A stretch of DNA of 14,596 nt from an uncultured Clostridia bacterium (lineage in GTDB: Bacteria > Bacillota > Clostridia > Lachnospirales > Anaerotignaceae), in contig CALASU010000179.1 of NCBI GenBank assembly GCA_937888765.1, forward strand, positions 1-14,596, written 5' to 3'. Of this stretch, positions 5,994-14,088 are shown piece by piece. Below the pieces are notes generated by a model. It was not told the DNA's origin, ran no database searches, and saw only the letters and a list, made by a program, of their open reading frames with translations. The first letter of the stretch is position 1, and every line of letters starts with the position of its first letter. Both the position numbers and the translations under genes were made by a program.

Positions 5994-7841
5994 ATGGGAA
6001 CGGAGGAAGAGCAAAGACCGTTTTTATTTGATATTCGTCCGTATACATATCAGAGGATGCTAAAGTATTTTAAACCAAAAGTTCTACTTGGTTTAACAGC
6101 AACACCAGAGCGTATGGACGGCGAAAGTATTTTAAAGTATTTTGATGGCCGGATTGCGGCGGAGATCAGATTGCCGGAAGCGATTGACCGCAAGCTGCTT
6201 TGTCCGTTTCAATATTTTGGGGTGTCGGATACTATAGATTTGCATGAGCTGCGTTGGAGTCGTGGTGGTTATGATAGAACGGAATTGAGTAACTTATACT
6301 CCTTTAGTCAGGAAGTATCAAAACGCAGAGCAGGGCATATTGTAAATTCGGTTTATAAATATGTTACCGATATAGATGCAGTGAAAGGACTTGGTTTTTG
6401 TGTGTCTATAGAGCATGCGCATTTTATGGCAGAATTTTTCTGTAATGCCGGAATTCCTTCGATTGCATTGACGGGAAATGCTGGTACGGAAGAACGCAGC
6501 ACAGCAAGTAAAAGACTTGTGAGTGGCGAACTGCGATTTATATTTGTTGTAGATATATACAATGAAGGGGTTGATATTCCGCAAGTAAATACAGTATTAT
6601 TTTTGCGTCCTACAGAATCTCTGACCGTTTTTTTACAGCAGTTAGGGAGAGGCTTGCGTTTATCTGAAGGAAAAGAATGTTTGACGGTGTTGGATTTTAT
6701 TGGACAGGCAAATAGAAAATATAATTTTGAAGAAAAATTTGCGGCGCTTCTGGCAAATACTGATCACAGTGTAGAGCATGAACTGAAAAATGGATTTGTT
6801 TCTGTGCCAAAAGGCTGTTATATTCAACTGGAAAAGATAGCAGCAAGAATTATTTTAGAGAATATCAAAAATGCGGTTGGTAATAAAAGTGCATTGATCA
6901 GACGGATTACAACCTTTGAAGAAGATAGCGGTCAGACCTTAAATCTTAGAAATTTTGTAAAATACTATCATATGGATATTCGGAATATTTATGCAAAGCA
7001 TAGTTTTTATCGTTTATGCGTGGAAGCGGGTGTAAAAGAGAATTTTCAGGAATCTATAGAGGAGGATTTGACAAAGGCATTTAGCCGTTTGGTGTCAATA
7101 GACTCCAGGCGATGGATTCGTTTTTTATTAGATCTGTTACCCGATTTAAATAATACAGATTTTGGGAAATTATCAGAATTGAAACAACGTATGTTACAGA
7201 TGTTTTATATTACCGTATGGCTGAAAGCAGCAGATGATTGGGAAAGCGAAGAAGTATTGGAAAACCTGTATGCGTTGTCAGATAGTACGGAAATGCTTAC
7301 AGAGCTGATGGAACTGTTGCAGTATAAATATGATCATATTGATTTTATTGACAAATCTGTGGAACTTGGTTTTGATTGCCCGCTGGACCTCTATTGTACA
7401 TATTCCAGAGATCAGCTTCTGGTAGCGATGGACGATATGAGACCTAGAAATCTTCGTGAAGGTGTAAAATGGTTGGAAGATAAAAAAATAGATGTTTTAT
7501 TGACAACATTGAACAAATCAGATAAAGAGTATTCGCCGACTACAATGTATAATGATTATTCGATCAATGAAAGATTGTTTCATTGGCAAAGTCAAAACAG
7601 AACAAATGAAACTGGGGAGGTCGGGCAGCGTTATATCCACCATAAAGAATATGGCAGTAAAATTCTATTATTTGTAAGAGAATCTAAGAAGGATCGTGCA
7701 GGCACAGCAGCATATACCTTTTTGGGCACAGCGAATTATGTGAGCCATACAGGGAACAAGCCTATGAGTATTATCGGGAAATTAGATGAACCGATTCCGG
7801 CAAAATATCTGAAGAAAACAAGCCAGCTGATTACTGGATAA
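5994..7841 (+). pseudogene. SF2 helicase/DUF3427 part lacking the ATP-binding motifs
   Basis: The 615-codon frame continues the upstream PLD gene after one TGA. It opens with the linker and the helicase entry motif (FDIRPYTYQ, residues 12-20) and goes directly to motif III (LGLTATPERMDG, from about 32). Walker A, motif Ia and the DEAH box, normally roughly 130 residues between these points, are missing. The rest is intact: motif IV (GFCVSIEHA, 134-142), motif V (VDIYNEGVDIP, 186-196), motif VI (QQLGRGLR, 215-222) and a C-terminal DUF3427 domain (from about 513, with RLFHWQSQNRT and TFLGTANYVSH). ATP hydrolysis is therefore not expected. The ATG directly abuts the upstream stop and has no clear ribosome site, so translation would need reinitiation or readthrough. 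Two independent lesions favour a recent pseudogene, but the long undamaged remainder allows a repurposed accessory subunit. Confidence 0.75.
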
Positions 7842-7961
7842 AGGAAAACTATTTTTATTCCGAAAAAGACCGAACCCAAATCCCCTGAACTTCGTATATA
7901 ATTATCCTATACTTTATGTTATGATATTACCAGAAGAAACAACATTCCGAGGGGGAAGGCT

Positions 7962-9044
7962 ATGCGTTATATCATAGAAGACAGAAAATATCACTTCAGA
8001 TCTGCATTTGACACGGAGACAGGGGCATACATCCGAACCGGTATTCTGGACGAAAAAGGCAAAGACACAGGAATTGACCCTTTTATGGCATCGTATCCGC
8101 ATCTGATTGATGTTGGTATCATGGGGCATTGTATCCACGGCAAAACAGGGCTTTGTGCCAAAGCGGGCATCGGCTGTTATCAGAGCGGTTTATTTGTAGA
8201 GCAGCCCAACATGGCAGTGGAAGATTTCAGATGGATTGCGGAGCAGTCGAAAGGCAGATGCAACCAGTTTGCGCTGGGCGGACGTGGTGACCCGGATCAG
8301 CACGAGCAGTTTGAAGAAATTTTGAAAATTACCCGTGAGAACAATCTGGTTCCTAATTTTACGACATCGGGCTATGGCATGACACCGAAGATTGCGGCAC
8401 TGTGCAAACAGTACTGCGGTGCGGTTGCGGTCAGCTGGTATCGCAGTGAATATACGTTGAAAGCCATTGATATGCTTCTGGAAGCGGATGTAAAAACGAA
8501 TATCCACTATGTGCTTGGCAAAAACAGCATTGACGAGGCGATTGAACGCCTGAGGAACAATGATTTCCCGAAAGGCATCAATGCTGTGATCTTCCTGCTG
8601 CATAAGCCTGCGGGACAGGGCACGAAAGAAAATGTGCTTTCTGCGGACGATCCGAGGGTTGCTGAGTTCTTTGAAGAAGTGGACAGACAGCATCCCTTCA
8701 AAGTGGGCATGGACAGCTGTAATGTACCTGGGGCGATCAATTTCTGCAAGACCATTTTGCCGGAATCTCTGGATACCTGTGAGGGCGGACGCTATAGCTG
8801 TTATATCGGTGCGGATATGAGTATGGTACCTTGCAGTTTCGATCAGAACAAACGATATGAGGTTTCTCTGCGGGAAATGACGATTGCAGAGGCGTGGAAC
8901 AGCGAACCGTTTGAACAGTTCAGAAACCGTATGCGCGGAGCGTGTCCGACTTGTGAGAAAAAGGAATTGTGTATGGGCGGCTGTCCGCTGATGCCAGAGA
9001 TCGTATTTTGCAGCAAGGCAGAAAGAGAAACAAAAGAAGAGTAA
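7962..9044 (+). CDS. radical SAM/SPASM domain protein
   Basis: A 360-residue protein with a C-terminal SPASM-type cluster region: C273, C280, C291 (RYSCYIGADMSMVPCSF), then C328, C331, C337, C341 (CPTCEKKELCMGGC) and C350. SPASM domains bind auxiliary 4Fe-4S clusters and typify enzymes that modify peptides or proteins. The SAM-binding cysteines appear to be C57, C65 and C72 (GHCIHGKTGLC then GCYQ), spaced x7 and x6 rather than CxxxCxxC; nearby conserved-looking features (LGGRGDPDQHEQF) fit a TIM-barrel core. GGGGGAAGG precedes the start codon. No small precursor-peptide gene is evident next to it. The next gene is 113 bp downstream with its own promoter. The general class is secure, the substrate unknown. 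Its base composition is richer in G+C than the left half of the window. Confidence 0.75.
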   Translation: MRYIIEDRKYHFRSAFDTETGAYIRTGILDEKGKDTGIDPFMASYPHLIDVGIMGHCIHGKTGLCAKAGIGCYQSGLFVEQPNMAVEDFRWIAEQSKGRCNQFALGGRGDPDQHEQFEEILKITRENNLVPNFTTSGYGMTPKIAALCKQYCGAVAVSWYRSEYTLKAIDMLLEADVKTNIHYVLGKNSIDEAIERLRNNDFPKGINAVIFLLHKPAGQGTKENVLSADDPRVAEFFEEVDRQHPFKVGMDSCNVPGAINFCKTILPESLDTCEGGRYSCYIGADMSMVPCSFDQNKRYEVSLREMTIAEAWNSEPFEQFRNRMRGACPTCEKKELCMGGCPLMPEIVFCSKAERETKEE

Positions 9045-9079
9045 ATGCTTCTTTTGTGCGGACAAATGTCCTTGATACA

Positions 9080-9108
9080 TTGACTTTTGTGAGGGAATAT
9101 AGTAATAT
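9080..9108 (+). promoter_or_regulatory. sigma-A promoter of the STAS-like gene
   Basis: TTGACT (9080-9085) and TAATAT (9103-9108) are separated by 17 bp, about 50 bp before the next start codon. This indicates that the small gene can be transcribed separately from the radical SAM/SPASM gene. Confidence 0.6.
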
Positions 9109-9157
9109 AAGCTATAGAGAAAAATAAAAGTTTGTGTTTTTAAGGATGGTGTTTCAT

Positions 9158-9553
9158 ATGAAATTGACATATGGTGTACAGACAGTAGAAACAATCTTTG
9201 GCAAACGTATCATCAAATCCAGTGCCGTTGGTGCGACCAATGCAGACGAAGTAAGATGGCTGACAAAACAGCTGGTAACCTTATCCATGGGCTGGAAAGC
9301 ACAGGGCTGGGTTTATATGATCGACATCAGCAAAATGGCTCCTGCGGCTCCTGAAGTCAGTGCAGAGCTGGTGGAATTACATAAAAAGCTGACAGCTGCC
9401 GGCTGTAAGGGTATGGCATTCGTAGAAGGTGCAGCATTTGTGCTTGCGGCACAGGCAAAACAGCACCAGAAACAGGCACATACTGTGATTCAGGAAGGCC
9501 ATTTCCGCACAGAAGCCGATGCGATCAAATGGGTAGACACGATTCTGAAATAA
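9158..9553 (+). CDS. small cytoplasmic protein, possible STAS/SpoIIAA-like fold
   Basis: A 131-residue soluble protein without signal peptide, membrane segment or cysteine cluster. The alternation of beta strands and helices (VETIFGKRIIKSSAVGAT, then WVYMIDISKM, a helix ELVELHKKLTAAGCK, strand GMAFVEG and a final helix with DAIKWVDTILK) resembles the STAS/SpoIIAA-like fold used in regulatory protein contacts. This is judgement from pattern, and no diagnostic motif proves it. I chose the ATG at 9158 because AAGGATGG at 9142-9149 is correctly spaced for it; an ATG at 9134 would add eight residues and swallow the ribosome site. It has its own promoter and a terminator-like hairpin follows. Confidence 0.65.
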   Translation: MKLTYGVQTVETIFGKRIIKSSAVGATNADEVRWLTKQLVTLSMGWKAQGWVYMIDISKMAPAAPEVSAELVELHKKLTAAGCKGMAFVEGAAFVLAAQAKQHQKQAHTVIQEGHFRTEADAIKWVDTILK

Positions 9554-9560
9554 GAAAAGG

Positions 9561-9616
9561 ATAAAAACAGCACATATTTCATCAGTCTGCGGCATTGGTG
9601 GGATATGTGCTTTTTC
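9561..9616 (+). terminator. intrinsic terminator after the STAS-like gene
   Basis: AGCACATAT (9569-9577) pairs perfectly with ATATGTGCT (9603-9611), followed by TTTTC and preceded by AAAAA. The loop is long (25 nt). It is placed just after the stop codon. Confidence 0.6.
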
Positions 9617-9640
9617 GTGAAAAAGAATGGTATTTGTATA

Positions 9641-9669
9641 TTGCAAATATGTTTTGAAAGCGTTATAAT
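9641..9669 (+). promoter_or_regulatory. sigma-A promoter of a structured transcript
   Basis: TTGCAA (9641-9646) and a perfect TATAAT (9664-9669) are separated by 17 bp. The expected start is near 9676, about 330 bp before the SLH protein gene, and the first sequence transcribed folds into several hairpins. Confidence 0.75.
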
Positions 9670-9675
9670 AATTGG

Positions 9676-9897
9676 AAGAGAAATGCAAAAAAATAAAGCG
9701 GCAGAGTACAGACTGTTGGCGCAGTCCGTACTCCTGTAATATGTGACGACTCCACATACACAAGGACATTTGTCCCACCGACAAACCTATTATACAACTG
9801 TTTCCGCAATAATTCAAGTTGTTATAGGTTTATTTGTGATACGCAAAGATCAGAAAATCAAAGCAGGTGTATGTTGTGACATATATCTGCTTTTTTT
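9676..9897 (+). ncRNA. candidate structured small RNA or leader RNA
   Basis: Between the promoter at 9641-9669 and a terminator at 9862-9897, about 220 nt fold into consecutive stems. These are GAGTACAGACTG with CAGTCCGTACTC (9704-9715/9722-9733, one mismatch); TATGTG with CACATA (9740-9745/9753-9758); GGAC with GTCC (9764-9767/9772-9775), which competes with TTTGTC and GACAAA (9769-9774/9780-9785); and AAACCTAT with ATAGGTTT (9783-9790/9824-9831), extended by ACAACT/AGTTGT. No coding region with a ribosome site is present. It may be a free-standing small RNA, or an attenuating 5' leader of the SLH gene at 10004. I could not match it to a known riboswitch, T-box or 6S consensus by eye. Confidence 0.5.
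9862..9897 (+). terminator. intrinsic terminator upstream of the SLH gene
   Basis: AGCAGGTGTATGT (9862-9874) pairs with ACATATATCTGCT (9879-9891) through 13 pairs, two of them G-U, around a TGTG loop, followed by a run of T. It lies about 105 bp before the SLH start codon, so it either ends the small RNA or attenuates the SLH gene. Confidence 0.8.
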
Positions 9898-10003
9898 GTG
9901 TTTCTCTGTAAAGCTGGTATCAAAGGAAAGGGAAGATTCCTTTTCTTTTGATGCCTGTTATTGCAGGGAAAATATGATCTTTGTTTATCAGGAGGGATAA
10001 GAA

Positions 10004-13000
10004 ATGGGCAAAAAAATGTTCACAAAAAGAACATTACCTATGGCATTGGCGGCAGTATTGGCAATTTCCCCTATGCAGGTAATGGCGGCATCCAATGATC
10101 TGAATGGTCACTGGGCAGAAAAAGTAATCACAGAATGGCAGGATAAGGGTCTGATCAAGGGCTATGCAGATGGCTCTTTCAAACCCAACAATAATGTAAC
10201 TCGTGCAGAATTTGTTATTATGATGAATAATGCACTGGGTTTTGAAGATGCAGAAGACATTTCTTTTGGTGACGTAAAACCCGGTGACTGGTACTACAAT
10301 GCAGTAGCGAAAGCAGTGGCAGCAGGTTACAGCAAAGGCTATGCAGACGGTACATTTAAACCCGGTGCAACCATCACAAGAGCAGAAGCGGCTGTTATGA
10401 TTGCAAATGCGGCAGGTCTGGAAGCGGATGAAACAGGTGCAGAAGGCTTCACAGATGCATATGCGATTCCCTCATGGGCAAAAGGCAGCATCGGTGCAGC
10501 TGTTAACGCTGGTTTCATGAGCGGCTACACAGACGGTTCTTTTGGTGCAGCAAAATCCATTACAAGAGCGGAAGCGGTTTCCTCTCTGAACCGTGTAATG
10601 GGCGGTGTTGTCGTTGAAGAAGTGACAGAAGAAGTGGTTGCTGAAGACATGACAGTAACTGAAGATGATACAATAGTAGAAGACGGCGTAATCAATGGTG
10701 ACCTGATTATTGATGAAGCGGTTGGCGAAGGTGAAGTTTATCTGAATGATCTGGTTGTAAAAGGCGACATCATCGTAAACGGCGGCGGCGATGACTCCAT
10801 TTACTTGAAAAATGTAGAAGTAAAAGGTAAAATCCGCATCAACAAAAAAGGTGTTCGTGTACATATGAGCGGAGATACAAAAGTTCCTCATATGGAAGTG
10901 CATGAAGTTTCTGAAATCACTTCCGAAAACTTTGAAGGCGAAGTAGGCACAATCACAATCATCGGCGATCTGGGCACAGGCACAAGAGTGACCGTTGATG
11001 TACCCGCGGATGCAGTTGTGATCGAAGGGAAATCCAGCGTAGCGATCAATGCTGACGTTGCAAATGTAACAATCGGCGAAGATGCAGAAGGCGCGAAACT
11101 GGAAATTGGCAAAAATGCAACAGTAGATACAGTAACTGCTGATGCAAAAGCAAACATCACAGGTACAGGTAAAGTTGAAAACTTGGAAGCAAACGCAAGC
11201 GGTATCACAGTAAACAAAAACCTGGATGTTGATAAAACAGAAACAGCTTCCGGCGTAAGCAAACCCACAACAAGCGGCAGTTCTTCCGGCGGCGGTGGTT
11301 CCTCCAGCGGCGGCTCTAACAGACCCAGCACACCCGATACACCTGATGATGGTACAGGCGATGACACAGGCAGCGGCGAAGGCGGCGGCAACACAGGTGG
11401 CGACGATGAAGGCGGCGATGCAACAACAGATGTATCCGTAGCACTGTCCACAGCTTCTGCTACAGTTGAAGAAGGAGCTGGCAGTTTTGAAACAGATATC
11501 AAACTGAATCTGACAAATGCAACTGTAAAAGAGTCCGGCAATCACATTGTTCCTGATGGAGAAACAGCTGAGGATTGTTCTGTATTCTTTGATGGCTCTG
11601 CAGGCAATAATTACTTTGTGCTGTGCATGGGCAATAAAGAACTGGCTGCAGGCACATATACATATACATTTACAATTCCCGCAGATGCACTGACAGTAAA
11701 ATCTGGTTACAGCATTCCTGCAAGTGGTCTGAAAGTGACATTTACACTGACAGTAGAAGAAGAAGCATATACAGTCAATGTAGATGAAAATATCACAGGC
11801 GGTACAGTAACAGCTACTCCTGCAAATGCAAAAGAAGGCGATACAGTAACACTGAAAGCAGAGCCTAAGGAAGGCTACAAATTCACAGGCTGGATAGTTA
11901 AAGATGCGAGTGATAAGGATGTAACTGTAACAGATAATACATTTACAATGCCCGCAGGTGCTGTAGATGTAAGTGCGACATTTGAAGGCATTGAGCTGAC
12001 AGACTATGAAGCACTGACAGCGGTTGAAATTAAAGAAAACAAACAGCTGACAACAGCGGATGCAGTAGCAGAAAGAGGCGGTTTGCCTGAAACAGTGACA
12101 CTGAAATATGATGGCGGCACTGTAGATGCGACAATCACAGGCTGGACTTATGTTGGTATTGATGAATATGCGCCTGAAACTACAGATAAAGCATATACAT
12201 TCAAAGCAACTTATAAACTGCCCGAAGGTACAGGTTATAAACAGCCTGCAACACCTATTGAAGTTACTGTAGATGTAACTCTGAAAACAGCGCAGACAGC
12301 AGCAGAACTGACGGGTTTTGAAGTAATTTCCTATACAATTACCGGCGATCAGCACCTGCTGACAGATGCAGATATTGAAGATGCAGTTATGGCGGTAGAA
12401 GAACTGAAAACAGTGACACTGACATATGGTGAAAATGGCACTGTAGATGCAGAAGTTACATATTGGGAATATGCAGGTACAAAAGCGGATGCAAATGCAG
12501 AATATAATCCCAAAGATACAGCAGCAGAATATCAGTTTACAGCAGATTATACTCTGCCTGACGGTTATACACAGCCTTCCGAAGGAGATATTGTGGTAAC
12601 AGCAACTGTAAAACTGGGTGTTGTACAGACTGTTGATACAACAGAAATTGATGAAGCGATTGCAGCAGCGGAAGCAGCAAAAGAAGGTGTTGCAGTCACA
12701 GCAGAAACAGATAAGGATAAACTGGGCTTTGATATTGCAGATGGTACAGAATGGGTAACACAGGCTGCGGTAGATACTCTGGATGAAGCGATTGCAGCAG
12801 CAGAAGCAGCAAAATCTACAGTAGCTAATACTACAGAGGTGCAGGCTGCAGTAAGCACATTGGAGGGCGCAGTAGATACATTTAATTCTGCAAAAACAAC
12901 AGCTGAAGTTGATGTAACAGATTTAAATGACCTGATCACTACTGTTAAAGATGCATATCTGGATGTTTATGAAAGTGCTGATGGTGAAGATATTACCACA

Positions 13001-13816
13001 GATCTGGAATGGGTAACACCTGAAGTGATGACTGCAATCAAAGATGCAGTTACAAAAGCTGAACAGGAGCGTAGTGTTCTGGCAAGAACACAGAACAGCA
13101 TCAATGCAGCAAAAGAAACGCTGAATACAGAATTTGAAACATTTGAAGCTGCTAAGAAACCCGGTACACTTGCTTTAAAGGTAATCACAGGCGTGAAAGC
13201 ACTGGAGGATGTTACAATACCCTTTGGTACAGAAGGAGAACTTGATCTGAATAGGGCACTGCCTCAGGAAGTAGAACTGATTATTGATGGCAGCGGTGAA
13301 ACAAAAACTGTTTCTGTATACGGTGACTGGGTATGTGATAACTATGATGCAAACGAAGAAGGTACATATACATTTACAGCAACAGTGGAAGTACCTGTAG
13401 GCTATACATATAACGGCACACTGACAGCGACTGTAAAGGGCATTGTAGAGAAAGAAGAAATTGAAGTAGAAGGCAAGGCTGATGTGGTGCTGACAGCAAC
13501 AGTTGATGCAACAGAGATTGAACAAACACTGATTGCATTTGTATTTGGTGCAACAAATATCAACGAGGACAAAATCACAGTAGAATCTGTGGACAATAGT
13601 ACAGGGCTGAGTGCGCAAGTAACACTGCAAGATCAGGGGCTGTATGTATCTATGAGCGGTAAAGCAGTGGCAGGTACAGCAACATTTACCATTACATTTG
13701 AAGAAGGTGCATTTACACCTGAGAGTGGATATAAAGAAGCTACATCTTATGAAGAAATTACATTTACAGTGACAGTTACTGATTCCGAATCCGGTGAAGA
13801 AGAACCCACAGAATAA
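10004..13816 (+). CDS. large secreted SLH-domain surface protein
   Basis: A 1270-residue exported protein. A signal peptide (KKMFTKRT, hydrophobic core, VMAA; cut near residue 29) is followed by three SLH domains (TRAE motifs at 66-69, 125-128 and 187-190), which anchor proteins non-covalently to cell-wall polymers. Residues about 205-415 are short beta repeats (DGVINGDLIID, LKNVEVKGKIRI) suggesting a beta-helix. A Gly/Ser/Asp/Thr linker (about 416-477) leads to a beta domain, an InlB-B-like unit (588-662, GYKFTGWIV), two Ig-like repeats (about 664-757, 766-873), helical FIVAR-like repeats (876-1052), a third Ig-like repeat (1055-1152) and a terminal beta domain. No LPxTG or membrane anchor is seen. 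AGGAGGG lies 7 nt before the start. Codon use is strongly biased (CTG, GCA, ACA), fitting high expression. It is likely an S-layer-associated protein or adhesin; the ligand is unknown. Confidence 0.85.
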   Translation: MGKKMFTKRTLPMALAAVLAISPMQVMAASNDLNGHWAEKVITEWQDKGLIKGYADGSFKPNNNVTRAEFVIMMNNALGFEDAEDISFGDVKPGDWYYNAVAKAVAAGYSKGYADGTFKPGATITRAEAAVMIANAAGLEADETGAEGFTDAYAIPSWAKGSIGAAVNAGFMSGYTDGSFGAAKSITRAEAVSSLNRVMGGVVVEEVTEEVVAEDMTVTEDDTIVEDGVINGDLIIDEAVGEGEVYLNDLVVKGDIIVNGGGDDSIYLKNVEVKGKIRINKKGVRVHMSGDTKVPHMEVHEVSEITSENFEGEVGTITIIGDLGTGTRVTVDVPADAVVIEGKSSVAINADVANVTIGEDAEGAKLEIGKNATVDTVTADAKANITGTGKVENLEANASGITVNKNLDVDKTETASGVSKPTTSGSSSGGGGSSSGGSNRPSTPDTPDDGTGDDTGSGEGGGNTGGDDEGGDATTDVSVALSTASATVEEGAGSFETDIKLNLTNATVKESGNHIVPDGETAEDCSVFFDGSAGNNYFVLCMGNKELAAGTYTYTFTIPADALTVKSGYSIPASGLKVTFTLTVEEEAYTVNVDENITGGTVTATPANAKEGDTVTLKAEPKEGYKFTGWIVKDASDKDVTVTDNTFTMPAGAVDVSATFEGIELTDYEALTAVEIKENKQLTTADAVAERGGLPETVTLKYDGGTVDATITGWTYVGIDEYAPETTDKAYTFKATYKLPEGTGYKQPATPIEVTVDVTLKTAQTAAELTGFEVISYTITGDQHLLTDADIEDAVMAVEELKTVTLTYGENGTVDAEVTYWEYAGTKADANAEYNPKDTAAEYQFTADYTLPDGYTQPSEGDIVVTATVKLGVVQTVDTTEIDEAIAAAEAAKEGVAVTAETDKDKLGFDIADGTEWVTQAAVDTLDEAIAAAEAAKSTVANTTEVQAAVSTLEGAVDTFNSAKTTAEVDVTDLNDLITTVKDAYLDVYESADGEDITTDLEWVTPEVMTAIKDAVTKAEQERSVLARTQNSINAAKETLNTEFETFEAAKKPGTLALKVITGVKALEDVTIPFGTEGELDLNRALPQEVELIIDGSGETKTVSVYGDWVCDNYDANEEGTYTFTATVEVPVGYTYNGTLTATVKGIVEKEEIEVEGKADVVLTATVDATEIEQTLIAFVFGATNINEDKITVESVDNSTGLSAQVTLQDQGLYVSMSGKAVAGTATFTITFEEGAFTPESGYKEATSYEEITFTVTVTDSESGEEEPTE
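12650..12814 (+). repeat. 33-bp direct repeat inside the SLH gene
   Basis: The 33-bp segments at 12650-12682 and 12782-12814 differ at one base. Both encode DEAIAAAEAAK, 44 codons apart. Such near-identity at the DNA level inside the helical region suggests recent duplication, or ongoing recombination that could change the number of stalk repeats. Confidence 0.7.
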
Positions 13817-13901
13817 TCCTTTATAATTTTAACAAACAGTAGCCCTGATTTTTCATAAGAAAAATCTTTCAATCCTACCTATCCCTTCGGGGGCAAAAAC
13901 A

Positions 13902-13937
13902 AAAGAGGCACACGGAATTTTCCGTGTGTCTTTTTTG
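13902..13937 (+). terminator. intrinsic terminator after the SLH gene
   Basis: AAAGAGGCACACGGAA (13902-13917) pairs with TTCCGTGTGTCTTTTT, including G-U pairs, and is followed by a T-run. It lies about 85 bp beyond the SLH stop codon. A CCC-TTCG-GGG mini-hairpin lies just before it at about 13883-13892. Confidence 0.85.
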
Positions 13938-13993
13938 TTTGCCCGATTTCTGTCAGAAAGTTTAATAATATCGAACTTTTTGTTTTATTTTGC

Positions 13994-14021
13994 TTGCATT
14001 TCAGTACAGTTAGTGTATAAT
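13994..14021 (+). promoter_or_regulatory. sigma-A promoter of the XRE-cupin gene
   Basis: TTGCAT (13994-13999) and a perfect TATAAT (14016-14021) are separated by 16 bp. The start would be near 14028, giving a 60-nt leader that contains the operator-like repeats. Confidence 0.7.
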
Positions 14022-14029
14022 AAATTAAG

Positions 14030-14066
14030 TTTAGTAAAAATAATGAAAAAGTTTAGTGTTACTAAA
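14030..14066. promoter_or_regulatory. operator-like sites before the XRE-cupin gene
   Basis: TTTAGT-GTT-ACTAAA (14052-14066) is a perfect 6-bp inverted repeat. A further TTTAGT half-site starts at 14030, 22 bp upstream, about two helical turns on the same face. Both lie downstream of the promoter, where binding would block transcription. Autoregulation by the XRE protein is the simplest reading. Confidence 0.5.
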
Positions 14067-14088
14067 GAAAGATAAGGAGATGGCTGCT

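Noticed and set aside
9134..9136. Earlier ATG for the STAS-like gene
   Set aside because: The AAGGATGG ribosome site for 9158 would lie inside the coding sequence, and the eight extra residues add nothing recognisable.
8190..9194. 334-codon open frame antisense to the radical SAM/SPASM gene
   Set aside because: It overlaps a gene with clear motifs and its own ribosome site; the antisense translation has no recognisable domain and runs into the next promoter and gene start.
9743..10000. 85-codon plus-strand ORF before the SLH gene
   Set aside because: It spans the hairpins and the terminator of the candidate RNA and has no ribosome site. The translation (CCDIYLLFLCFSV and similar) looks like chance.
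10472..12355. 627-codon open frame antisense to the SLH gene, with a second one at 10888-11541
   Set aside because: Composition is absurd for a protein (masses of Cys, Phe and Ile, or of Ser, Pro and Val) and follows directly from the biased codons of the SLH gene on the other strand. There is no ribosome site or domain.
14080..14082. Earlier ATG for the XRE-cupin gene
   Set aside because: It touches AAGGAG with no spacer; the ATG at 14089 has 9-nt spacing and gives the usual start of the helix-turn-helix domain.
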